A stretch of 9,383 nt of DNA from positions 1 through 9,383 of the forward strand of contig JAGOBN010000106.1 in the NCBI GenBank assembly GCA_017999235.1, in the 5' to 3' direction. This DNA comes from Anaerolineales bacterium (GTDB taxonomy: Bacteria; Chloroflexota; Anaerolineae; Anaerolineales; UBA6663). Positions 1 to 7,200 of the stretch are shown here, one piece after another (position 1 is the first letter of the stretch; each line of letters opens with the position of its first letter). The position numbers and the translations under genes were made by a program. Under the pieces are notes generated by a model, which was not told the origin of the DNA, searched no databases, and saw nothing but the letters and a program-made list of their open reading frames with translations.

Positions 1-437
1 GGCGGCTGTATTTTCTAGGCGCGGCGGCCGGGGTAGCGCAGCGCGCGGCGGAGGCGCTGCAAGCGCGTTACCCGGGCTGGGTCTTGGCCGGCGCCTTCAG
101 CGGCAGCCCGCACCCCGGGGATGAGGCTGAGATCGTGGCGCGCCTCCAGGCCGCCCGGCCGGACGTGGTCTTTGTGGCTTATGGGGCGCCGGCGCAGGAT
201 AAGTGGATCGCGCGCAACCGGCTCCAACTGGGGGTGCCGGTCTGCCTGGGGGTAGGCGGCTCTTTTGACTTTCTAGCCGGCGTGGCGCGGCGCGCGCCGG
301 CGTGGATCCAGCGCCTCGGGCTCGAGTGGCTGCATCGTCTGATGTGGCAGCCGTGGCGTGTGCGGCGGATCGTGACCGCCACGCTTGAATTTCCCCTCGC
401 CGTGCTGCGCCGCTCCCGGCGGCCATCCTGGTTTTAG
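1..437 (+). CDS. WecG/TagA/CpsF-family glycosyltransferase, 3' part
   Basis: This is the C-terminal 144 residues of a glycosyltransferase whose start lies left of the window; the first complete codon is at 3 and the stop is at 435-437. Family members (GT26) are about 240 residues long and transfer an N-acetylmannosamine-type sugar from a UDP donor to a lipid-linked acceptor at the cytoplasmic face of the membrane, for teichoic acid, common antigen or exopolysaccharide. Visible family marks are the opening LYFLGAAAGVA strand-turn, the RYPGW segment, VAYGAPAQDKWI (the family's GxPKQE-like block), GVGGSFDFLAG, and the C-terminal block RRAPAWIQRLGLEWLHRL followed by an Arg-rich WQPWRVRR stretch. 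The end is basic and hydrophobic, as expected of a membrane-associated tail. The exact sugar and acceptor cannot be told. No terminator separates it from the downstream leader, so read-through into the riboswitch is possible. Confidence 0.93.
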   Translation, partial: RLYFLGAAAGVAQRAAEALQARYPGWVLAGAFSGSPHPGDEAEIVARLQAARPDVVFVAYGAPAQDKWIARNRLQLGVPVCLGVGGSFDFLAGVARRAPAWIQRLGLEWLHRLMWQPWRVRRIVTATLEFPLAVLRRSRRPSWF

Positions 438-472
438 CTCCGCTTTACGCGCCCCCAACTTCTTCTATCCGC

Positions 473-490
473 AATGGCCGAATGGCCATG
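473..490 (+). repeat. Small inverted and tandem repeat in the leader
   Basis: The arms ATGGCC (474-479) and GGCCAT (484-489) form a 6-bp hairpin with a GAAT loop. The same bases read as a tandem repeat, AATGGCCG then AATGGCCA (473-480 and 481-488). It lies 36 bp after the glycosyltransferase stop. It has no following T-run, so it is not a typical intrinsic terminator. It could be an operator or a weak RNA hairpin. No good -35/-10 pair was recognised in 438-538, although a promoter for the riboswitch transcript should lie there unless the glycosyltransferase message reads through. Confidence 0.4.
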
Positions 491-538
491 TTAAGCTGTC
501 GGTGTGTAGGGGATCGGTAACCAAAACCCATCCCCAAG

Positions 539-640
539 CTCGTTCGAAACGGCAAACCTGATGAAAGTCAGGGACGCAAAGCCAAGGGTCTAAAGCTTCG
601 CTCACCGCGAAGCCATGACAGCCAAGCTACCGAAGACGAG
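539..640 (+). promoter_or_regulatory. Cyclic di-GMP-I (GEMM-I) riboswitch aptamer
   Basis: Nearly every conserved element of the class I c-di-GMP aptamer is present. GGCAAACC is at 551-558. A hairpin capped by a GAAA tetraloop (563-566) has arms CCTGA/TCAGG. GGGACGCAAAGCC is at 571-583. The GGGTCTAAA receptor side is at 586-594. A perfect 7-bp stem joins GCTTCGC (595-601) to GCGAAGC (607-613). ATGACAGCC is at 615-623, and the tail CTACCG at 627-632. A closing P1 helix can be drawn between 539-546 and 631-640 with a two-base bulge (635-636). By alignment to the Vibrio Vc2 aptamer, the ligand-contacting positions G20, A47 and C92 correspond to G551, A578 and C630. The G at the first of these argues for c-di-GMP rather than cGAMP. 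The aptamer sits about 50 nt upstream of the start codon of the sortase-like gene and is on its strand. Confidence 0.94.
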
Positions 641-647
641 GCACCGC

Positions 648-684
648 TCCCCATTGAGAGCCGGCGTCCTCGCCAGAATGGGGA
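648..684 (+). promoter_or_regulatory. Putative expression platform: hairpin over the ribosome-binding site
   Basis: TCCCCATT (648-655) is the exact reverse complement of AATGGGGA (677-684), giving an 8-bp stem. The enclosed segment holds a smaller hairpin, GGCG (663-666) with CGCC (671-674) and loop TCCT. The 3' arm contains GGGGA (680-684), the only purine-rich Shine-Dalgarno candidate, placed 5 nt before the ATG at 690. Folding would therefore hide the ribosome-binding site, suggesting translational control by the riboswitch just upstream. There is no T-run, so a transcription-terminator platform is unlikely. Whether ligand turns expression on or off cannot be read from the sequence. Confidence 0.6.
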
Positions 685-689
685 CGAAG

Positions 690-1358
690 ATGCGCCGGCT
701 GGCCTCCTCTCTGTTAGCGGTTGTCGTCAGTGTTGGTTTAGCTTGGCCGGCGTCGCAAACGGCGGCCGCCTCCCCCGCTCCTGCTAATTACTGGCTCTAC
801 CTGCCCACCGTCACCCGGGAAGCTTCGGGCGCCGCGCTGCTGGGTCAAGCCGTCAACCAACTCACGCTGAATGACTTCACGGCCGCGGTCACCAACGGCG
901 TGGCCGGCGAGGTGCGCGGGGTGTATGTGGCGTCCGTGCTGGCCTTGCCGGTGGTGCAACAGCCGGCCGGGGATTTTGGGTTTGTGTCCTCCCAACCGGA
1001 GACGGTGACGCAGTTCGGGCTGGCGGCGCAATATGGCGCGGTGGGCCTGCTGGCCCACAACTACGCGGCCGGCCAAAAATTCTTCGATCTGCAACTGCAG
1101 GAGCCGGTGGTGGTGGTGTATGGCGATGGGCAGCTGCGGACCTACCGCATCACGGCCATTTTGCGGTATCAGGCTCTGGAACCGGCCAGCCCCACGAGCC
1201 GCTTTGTTGATCTAGAAACGGGCGGGGAGCTTTCGGCCGGCGCCGTGTTCGGGCGGGCCTACGCCAACGCCGGCCAGGTCACTTTTCAGACCTGCATTGC
1301 GGCGAATGGGCAGGGGAGCTGGGGACGCTTGTTCGTGATCGCCGAGCCCGTCAACTAG
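690..1358 (+). CDS. Secreted sortase-like cysteine transpeptidase/hydrolase under c-di-GMP riboswitch
   Basis: The product is 222 residues from the ATG at 690. Residues 1-27 form a signal peptide or N-terminal anchor (MRRLASSLLAVVVSVG, then AAA before Ser28), so the protein acts outside the membrane. The rest has the ordered sortase catalytic pattern: His123 in LLAHN followed by GQKFFDL, a beta-rich stretch with VVVVYGDG and TYRIT, Cys202 in TFQTC (the family's TLxTC box), and Arg213 in WGRLFVIAEP eleven residues later. Sortases cleave a sorting motif and join proteins to the envelope or to each other; some relatives only hydrolyse. The substrate is unknown and no LPxTG protein is seen nearby. 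The frame extends upstream to ATG 615, but that codon is part of the aptamer. ATG 678 lacks a Shine-Dalgarno, while ATG 690 has GGGGA 5 nt upstream and begins a proper signal peptide. The sortase call rests on motifs only, not on a profile match. Confidence 0.8.
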   Translation: MRRLASSLLAVVVSVGLAWPASQTAAASPAPANYWLYLPTVTREASGAALLGQAVNQLTLNDFTAAVTNGVAGEVRGVYVASVLALPVVQQPAGDFGFVSSQPETVTQFGLAAQYGAVGLLAHNYAAGQKFFDLQLQEPVVVVYGDGQLRTYRITAILRYQALEPASPTSRFVDLETGGELSAGAVFGRAYANAGQVTFQTCIAANGQGSWGRLFVIAEPVN

Positions 1359-1381
1359 CAGAATGCTTGGTTCTCATTCCC

Positions 1382-1418
1382 GCCTGACGCTGAGGGGCTC
1401 CTCGGCGTCAGGCTTTTT
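1382..1418 (+). terminator. Intrinsic terminator of the sortase-like gene
   Basis: GCCTGACGC (1382-1390) pairs perfectly with GCGTCAGGC (1405-1413). The stem continues inward with one T-G wobble and GAGG/CCTC, giving a 14-bp hairpin with a GGCT tetraloop, followed at once by five Ts (1414-1418). It starts 23 bp after the stop codon. The stop codon of the convergent minus-strand gene (1408-1410) lies inside the 3' arm. There is no T-run on the other side, so strong termination is expected only for plus-strand transcripts. Confidence 0.93.
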
Positions 1419-1803
1419 GTTTGATCTGTTCAGCGACTTGGGCGCGCAGTTCAATCATCCAGCCCCCCAAAGCGCCGGATAATAAAATCAACACGGTGGG
1501 CGCGAACCAGATCGGCCCAAGGTATGGCAACGGGTCCGGCAGGACACGGATCAGGGCGATTGACCACATGCCGCTGACCAAGCCGATCCCCAGGCGGGCG
1601 CGGCGCGCCAGGGCCGCACTCAAGGCGCCGATCAAGATCGGCGGGCCGGCAATGAGCACGGCAGTTAGCACCAACGCTCCGATGCGCACGGCGAGCACCG
1701 TATCGATGCCGGCCCACAGTCCTGGCAGCAACAGCCACGTTACGCGCCACAGCCCGTACCCCAGGCTATTCCCCAGCAGGCCGGCCAGGACGGCGCGCAC
1801 CAT
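1408..1803 (-). CDS. Small four-helix membrane protein of unknown function
   Basis: This encodes 131 residues, from ATG at 1801-1803 to TGA at 1408-1410. I do not recognise the family. The sequence is strongly hydrophobic, with about four membrane segments near residues 12-32, 39-64, 71-87 and 95-116. Short basic turns (ALARRARLG at 65-72) lie between helices, and an amphipathic charged tail (ELRAQVAEQIKQKA) ends the protein. Conserved-looking features are PGPP-like turns such as AGPPILIG and the proline-rich loop PDPLPYLGP before the last helix. It begins 12 bp after the mutS2 stop with no room for a promoter, so it is probably translated from the same mRNA. A plus-strand frame covers almost the same bases, but its product has no membrane or globular character. 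The high G/C third-position bias also fits the minus-strand reading. Its ribosome-binding site is weak. Confidence 0.72.
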   Translation of the reverse strand: MVRAVLAGLLGNSLGYGLWRVTWLLLPGLWAGIDTVLAVRIGALVLTAVLIAGPPILIGALSAALARRARLGIGLVSGMWSIALIRVLPDPLPYLGPIWFAPTVLILLSGALGGWMIELRAQVAEQIKQKA

Positions 1804-1815
1804 CAGACCGCCGCG

Positions 1816-4209
1816 CTAAGCGCCCACCGCCAGCTTGACGACGGTGACGCCATCGCCGCCCTCGGCCTCAGCGCCGGTGGCGTGGCTTTTTACCACCGTG
1901 TTCGCGCGCAGCGCCTCGCGCACGGCCTGGCGGAGCTTGCCGGTGCCTTTGCCGTGGATGATGCGGACCCACGGCAGCTCCGCCAAATAGGCCGCATCCA
2001 GATAGCGCTCCAATTCCGGCAGCGCATCTTCCACCCGCTGACCGCGGATATCCAACTCCAGGCCCGGCGACTCGGCTTTGGGGCTGCGGTCTGGTTTGGA
2101 AGCCGGCGCTTCCTCGGCCGCTGCCGCGCCGCGCAGCTCCACTTCATCGAGCTTGGCACGCACGCGCAGGCGCCCCACTTTAACTTCGGCCTCGGTGGCG
2201 GTCAGCGCCGAGACCACGCCAATCGAGTTGAGAGCTTTGAGTTTGACGGTGTCGCCCAGGCGGATCGCCCGCTTGGGGCCGGCCGGCAGCTGGGTTTGGG
2301 GCAGCGGCGCGGCCGGCGCCGTCACCCGCGTCTCAGCTTCTTCTAGCGCGGTCTCGACCTCCGCGACGGTGTCCAGCGATTGATGGGTGCGCGCCAAGTG
2401 CGCCCGCAGCCGGCCCACCTCGGCCTGCAGCGCTTCCAATTCCTGGGCGGCCTGCGCCCGCGCCTGCTCGATGATCTGGCGGCGCTCGGCCTCGATGTGC
2501 TCCAGCCGCCGGCTGAGCGCGTGGGTGGCGGTCTCCGCTTCAGCCCGCGCGGCCTCCACGCGCTGGCGCTCGGCCCGGATCTGCTCGCGCTGGCGGTAGA
2601 TCTCGTCCAGCAGCTGCTCGGTCTCCAGGTTGGCGGCAGTCACCATCGTCTTGGCCTCGGCGATGATCGTCGGGTTGAGGCCCAGCCGGGCCGCGATGGC
2701 GAAGGCGTTGGACCGGCCGGGCAGGCCGATGGTCAGATGATAAGTGGGGGCCAGCGTCTCGGGATCAAATTCCATGCTGGCGTTCTTGACGCCGGGCTGG
2801 GTGTGGGCGTAGCCCTTCAGTTCCGGGTAGTGCGTGGCGATCAGGGCGGTGGCGTCCATGTCCAGCAAATACGACAGGACCGCCCGCGCCAGGGCGGAGC
2901 CTTCACCGGGGTCGGTGCCGGCGCCCAGCTCGTCCAGGATCACCAGCGTGCGCGTGCGCCCCTCGGCCACCTGGTTGAGGATGCGCACGATGTTGGTGAA
3001 GTGCGCGGAAAAGGTGGACAGCGATTGTTCGATGGACTGCTCGTCGCCGATATCGGCGAAGACCTCCTCAAACAAGGTCAGCTCCGAGCCGGACTGCGCC
3101 GGCAGATGGAGCCCGCACTGCGCCATCAGCACCAGCAAACCGACGGTCTTGAGCGAGACGGTTTTGCCGCCGGTGTTGGGGCCGGTGATCACCAGCGCCC
3201 GCGTCGCGCCGCCGATCTCCACATCCACGGGGACCACGGTCTCCGGGTGGAGCAGGGGATGCCGGGCGGCCAGCAGCCGCAGGGCGACGGACGTTCCCCC
3301 CGGCGCCGGCCGCTGGTCGTCCGCGGTCCTTAAGATCGGTTCGCTGGCCCGGAGGGCGTCCGCGTATTTGGCGCGCGCAAAGACGCCGTCGAGGTCGGCC
3401 AGCGCCTCGACGGTGCGCGTGATGGGGCCGGAGTGCGCGCCGATAAGGGCGGAGAGCTCGGCCAGGATGCGCCGGATCTCTTCCTGTTCGGCCAGCTGCA
3501 GTTCGCGCAGGGCGTTGTTGAGTTCGACGGTGGCCAGCGGCTCGATGAAGACGGTGGCGCCGGAGGCGGATTGATCGTGCACCACGCCGCGGATCCGGCC
3601 CTTGAAATCGGATTTGAGCGGGATGACGTAGCGGCCGTCGCGCTGGGTGACGATGGCCTCCTGGAGATACGGGCCGTTGCGGGGATCGGCGAGCAGGCGC
3701 TCCAGCTTGGCCAGCAGCCGGCCATGCGCCACCTTAAGCTCGCGCCGGATCTGCGCCAGTTTCTCGGAGGCCGAGTCCAGGACCTCGCCGCGCTCGTCAA
3801 TGGTCTGGCTGATGGCCTCAACCACGCCCGGCGTCTCCTCCAAACCGTTGGCGATGCGCGCCAGGCGCGGAAACTGATCGCCCAGTTTGACCAGCACCCG
3901 CCGCAGGTTGCGGGCCGCGATGAGGGTGCCTTTGATGTCCATCAGCGCGGCAGCGTCCAGCACCCCGCCGCGGGCGGCCAATTGGGCCGGCGCGCGCACG
4001 TCGCGGGCGCCGCCGAGGGTGACATCAGTTTTGACGGCCAGAAGCTGGCGCGCTTCGCTGGTTTCTTGCTGGCGGCGGCGGGCCTCGGCCAGGTCGGTGG
4101 TCGGCGTCAGGGATTGGATCTGGGCGGCGCCGGCCGAGAAGGAGGCGTACTTGGCCGCGCGCGCCAGGATTTTGGGGAGTTCGAGAACTTGCAGCGATTT
4201 AGCGTCCAT
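1816..4209 (-). CDS. mutS2: MutS2 (RqcU-type) ATPase with C-terminal Smr domain
   Basis: The full-length product is 797 residues, close to the usual 780-800. MutS2 proteins are dimeric cytoplasmic ATPases that lack the mismatch-recognition domain of MutS. They are known to suppress recombination in some bacteria (Helicobacter, Thermus) and, in Bacillus, to act on collided ribosomes. Visible parts in order are: a helical core/clamp region up to about 305; Walker A GPNTGGKT (343-350); the ABC-type signature region STFSAHF (398-404); Walker B LVILDELGAGTDP (422-434) followed by the ATHY switch at 458-461; a long charged coiled coil (about 519-627); a small beta-rich KOW-like segment (about 648-693); an acidic/proline linker; and an Smr domain with LDIRG (719-723) and HGKGTGKLR (752-760). 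All key motifs are intact. ATG 4207-4209 fits the family's opening MDAKSLQVLEL. It lies 72 bp after the upstream gene, where TACAAT (reverse complement of 4262-4267) is -10-like but has no -35. Confidence 0.97.
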   Translation of the reverse strand: MDAKSLQVLELPKILARAAKYASFSAGAAQIQSLTPTTDLAEARRRQQETSEARQLLAVKTDVTLGGARDVRAPAQLAARGGVLDAAALMDIKGTLIAARNLRRVLVKLGDQFPRLARIANGLEETPGVVEAISQTIDERGEVLDSASEKLAQIRRELKVAHGRLLAKLERLLADPRNGPYLQEAIVTQRDGRYVIPLKSDFKGRIRGVVHDQSASGATVFIEPLATVELNNALRELQLAEQEEIRRILAELSALIGAHSGPITRTVEALADLDGVFARAKYADALRASEPILRTADDQRPAPGGTSVALRLLAARHPLLHPETVVPVDVEIGGATRALVITGPNTGGKTVSLKTVGLLVLMAQCGLHLPAQSGSELTLFEEVFADIGDEQSIEQSLSTFSAHFTNIVRILNQVAEGRTRTLVILDELGAGTDPGEGSALARAVLSYLLDMDATALIATHYPELKGYAHTQPGVKNASMEFDPETLAPTYHLTIGLPGRSNAFAIAARLGLNPTIIAEAKTMVTAANLETEQLLDEIYRQREQIRAERQRVEAARAEAETATHALSRRLEHIEAERRQIIEQARAQAAQELEALQAEVGRLRAHLARTHQSLDTVAEVETALEEAETRVTAPAAPLPQTQLPAGPKRAIRLGDTVKLKALNSIGVVSALTATEAEVKVGRLRVRAKLDEVELRGAAAAEEAPASKPDRSPKAESPGLELDIRGQRVEDALPELERYLDAAYLAELPWVRIIHGKGTGKLRQAVREALRANTVVKSHATGAEAEGGDGVTVVKLAVGA

Positions 4210-4281
4210 AACCAGGCAAAGCTCGGCCGCGCAGGGCGCCGCCGGAATGAGTGAGAGCGTGATTGTAGCGTAAAGCCCGCG

Positions 4282-7200
4282 TCAGCGGTTGGCTTCCCGC
4301 AAGCGCGCGCACAACACCCGCATGACGGCCAGGCTGACGTCCGGCCGGTCGCGGAGCAGGCTTTCAAAGCTGGCCTGATCCAGGCTCAGCACCCGCACTT
4401 CGCCGGCCGCGATCAAGTCGGCGTGGCGCGGCTCCTGGCTGAGCAGGGCCATTTCGCCGACGATGTCCCCGCGCTGGCGCCGGGCGATCTCGCGCCCATC
4501 CACCACCACGCGCACCTCGCCGGCGACGATGATGTACATGACCTCCCCGGGCTCGCCCTGCTTGGCGATGAGTTGGTCCGCGGGGAAGACCTGCTCACCG
4601 GCCAAGGTGGCCACCTGCCGCAGATCGGCCGGCGTCAACCCCGTAAACAGCGGCACGCGCCGGAGAAACAACAGCCGTTCCATGATCGAGACGGTGGCGA
4701 GGGTGTTCATGGGGGTTCCTAGGGCGCACTGGGCGGTGGCTCGCACCAAGGGATCGGGGTCGGCGGCGGCGCGCCGTTCGAGGGCCGCGTGCATGGCAGG
4801 CTCCGGGCGGCCGGTGGCGGCCAGCGCGGCGGCGGCCCGCAGCCAGGCGTCGGCTTCGGTATCGAGCAGATCGATGAGATGCTGTTCGAGCGGCACGACG
4901 GTGAGGCGCGGGTCGGGGTGGTCCCACAAGCGCAGCAACGGCCGCAGGTCGGCCAGACTCGGCACGGTCTCCAGCGCTTCCAGGGCGGTGGCCCGCTGGC
5001 CGGCGTCCGGGCTCTGCAAGCCCTCCAGCGCGGTGGTAATGAGCGCATGATCGGCCAGCAGGCTGGCGGCGCGCCAGGCGTTAACGGCTTGCCCGTGGGC
5101 GGCGGCGCGCAACACCTCCGCCAGCAGCTGCGTCCGCGCCTCCGCCGCCTGCGGCGCCACATCGCGCCAGAGCAGATCATAATGGATGGCGGCCGTGAAG
5201 CGCTGGTTGATGTAGCGGCGCACGGCGCCGGCAGCCGGCTCCACGGGCAGGCGCTCAAGCGCCTGGAGCGCCGCCGTCTCCGCCGCCGGGTCCGCCAGCG
5301 CGGCCACGACGTGATCCAAGACGGGCGGGCCGAGATGGGCCAGCGCTTCGATGGCGGCGGCGCGCACGCCTTGATCCCGGTCGCCCAGCGCGGCGGCCAA
5401 AGGCGCCGCCGCCGCCACGCCGCAGACGGCCAAGGCTCGGGCGGCGGCCCGCCGCGAGGCTGCGGGGGCGTAAGTATCGGCCAGTTCGGCCTCGATCAGC
5501 GCAAAGGCCTCGGCATCCCCCCAATCCGCCAGGGCGTTCAACGCCTGGACGCGCTCTTCCAGTTCGCCCAACGCGGCCAGCCGGCGCAGCAAATCCCGCG
5601 CGGCCGCGTGCGGGCCGGCTTTGAGCAGGGCGGCGGCGGCGCGCACGCGCACGGCCGGCTCCGGGTCGGCGAGCAGCGGCTCCAGATGCGCCCGCAGGCC
5701 GTCCGGGAAGCCGGCCAGGGCGCGCACAGTTTCCACCGCCTGCAGCCGGACCTCCGGCTCCGGGTCGGCCAGCCGCCCGGTAATATCCAGCATGGCCGGC
5801 GCCGTGTGCAGCTGCGCCAAGGCCCGCAGCGCTGCCGCGCGCACCTCCGGCTCGGCATCCCGCAGCGCGCCCACCAGGCCGGCCAGCGCTGCTTGGCCCG
5901 CCGCCGGGAGCTGCCCCAGGATTTCGGCGGCGATGCGCCGAAGGCTGGCCTGGGGGTCGCGCAAGGCCGCGATCACCAGCGCGGTGGCGGCGGCGTCCAT
6001 GGGAAAGTGGCCGGCGGTGGGCGCGGCGCCCCAGAAGGGCGCGGGCTGGCCGGCGCGCAGGGCGTCCAATAAGGCGCCGGCATACGCGCGGCCGGCGCGC
6101 CACACCACCAGCACGGTCAGCGCGGCGGCCGCCAACCCCACCCCATAGAGGTAGCGGGGCTCAAACGCCTGCTCGCCCACGAACAAGATGGCGCCGGCCA
6201 AAAAGGTGCCGGCCTGTTCCGGCACGCCGCTGATGAAGGCGCGCGCCTGGTCGCGCCGGTCGGCGGGGACGGTGTTGAACAGGGCCTGATACGCCGCGTC
6301 GGCCACGCCGGCCAGCCACACCATTTGGACAAAGCGGAAGGCGACCACCAGCTGGAAACTGGCCGCCAGCGCCAGGGCGCCAAAACCAGCCAGATACAGC
6401 GCCGGGAAAGCCAGCAGCATGGCCATCAGGCCGAAGCGCACATACAGGCGGTTGGCCAGCAGAACCGAGGCCAGGAAGGCGGCCGCGGTGCTCACGCCAT
6501 TGAACAGGCCCAAAAAGCCGGCCAGGGACCGCTCATCGGGGAATTGGGCGGCCGCGGTTTTGGAGAAGGGCAGGGCGATGGAGAAATAGAGAATGGAAAA
6601 CAGCACCGCCGCCACGGCGATCCAGCGCATGAGGGGCGAACGCCGGACCGTCTGATAGCCGGCTTGCAGTTCATCCCTCAGCCGAGCCGGCCGGCGGGGC
6701 GCGGGCCGGCGGCGGCCGCTTAAGACCGGCCGCGCCATCAGCGCCCGCGCCGTGAGCGCGGCCGCCGCCAACGCGCCGGCCCAGACGAGCAAGAGGTTTT
6801 CCGTGCCGAGGCCGGTGACCAGCGGGCCGGTGCTCAGACTGCCGAGGACGCCGCCTAAGATGCGGCTGGCGCCGAAGAGGGGAAAGAGGCGCTTGGCCTG
6901 CCGGGGATCGCAGACGGCGCCGGCCAGGCCCCAGGTTGCCAGGCCGAGCAGCAGATTAATGACTTCTTTGCCCAGCCACAAGGCGGGATACAGACCGGGC
7001 GCGTCCAGCCAGAAGGCGGCGCGGGCGCCGGCCAGGACCAGCGCGCTGATCAGCGGCAGGCCAATGTAGACGGCGGCGCGCGGCCCACTCGTCTGCCCCA
7101 GCCAGGCCGTCACCCCCAGCGAGGTGAGCAGATTGAGCGCGGCCAGCGCCATGTAAAGCGGCGGCAGCCATTGCACCCCGAAGCGCGTGAAGAACAGCGC

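Noticed and set aside
473..490. Terminator of the glycosyltransferase gene
   Set aside because: The hairpin has only 6 bp and no T-run behind it.
615..689. N-terminal extension of the sortase-like gene starting at ATG 615
   Set aside because: The ATG and following bases are the conserved 3' part of the c-di-GMP aptamer, and the extension precedes an otherwise normal signal peptide.
798..818. LPTVT near the N-terminus as a sortase LPxTG sorting signal
   Set aside because: It is at the start of the mature protein, lacks the Gly, and has no following hydrophobic segment and basic tail.
1382..1418. Bidirectional terminator for both convergent transcripts
   Set aside because: Only the plus-strand side has a T-run; on the minus strand the hairpin is followed by GGGAATGAG.
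1421..1819. Plus-strand frame opposite the small membrane protein (132 residues)
   Set aside because: The minus-strand product has four clear hydrophobic helices and follows mutS2 closely; the plus-strand product is polar low-complexity sequence without a ribosome-binding site.
2380..4254. Plus-strand open frames opposite mutS2 (including 2380-3333 and 3433-4254)
   Set aside because: MutS2 is full length with all motifs on the minus strand, and the opposite frames show no domain character.
4262..4267. TACAAT (minus strand) as a mutS2 promoter -10
   Set aside because: It matches five of six consensus bases but has no recognisable -35 at 16-18 bp, so it is not listed as a feature.
4789..6072. 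Long plus-strand open frame (427 residues)
   Set aside because: Antisense to the HEAT-repeat region of the transporter fusion; low-complexity Gly/Gln/Arg product with no recognisable motif.
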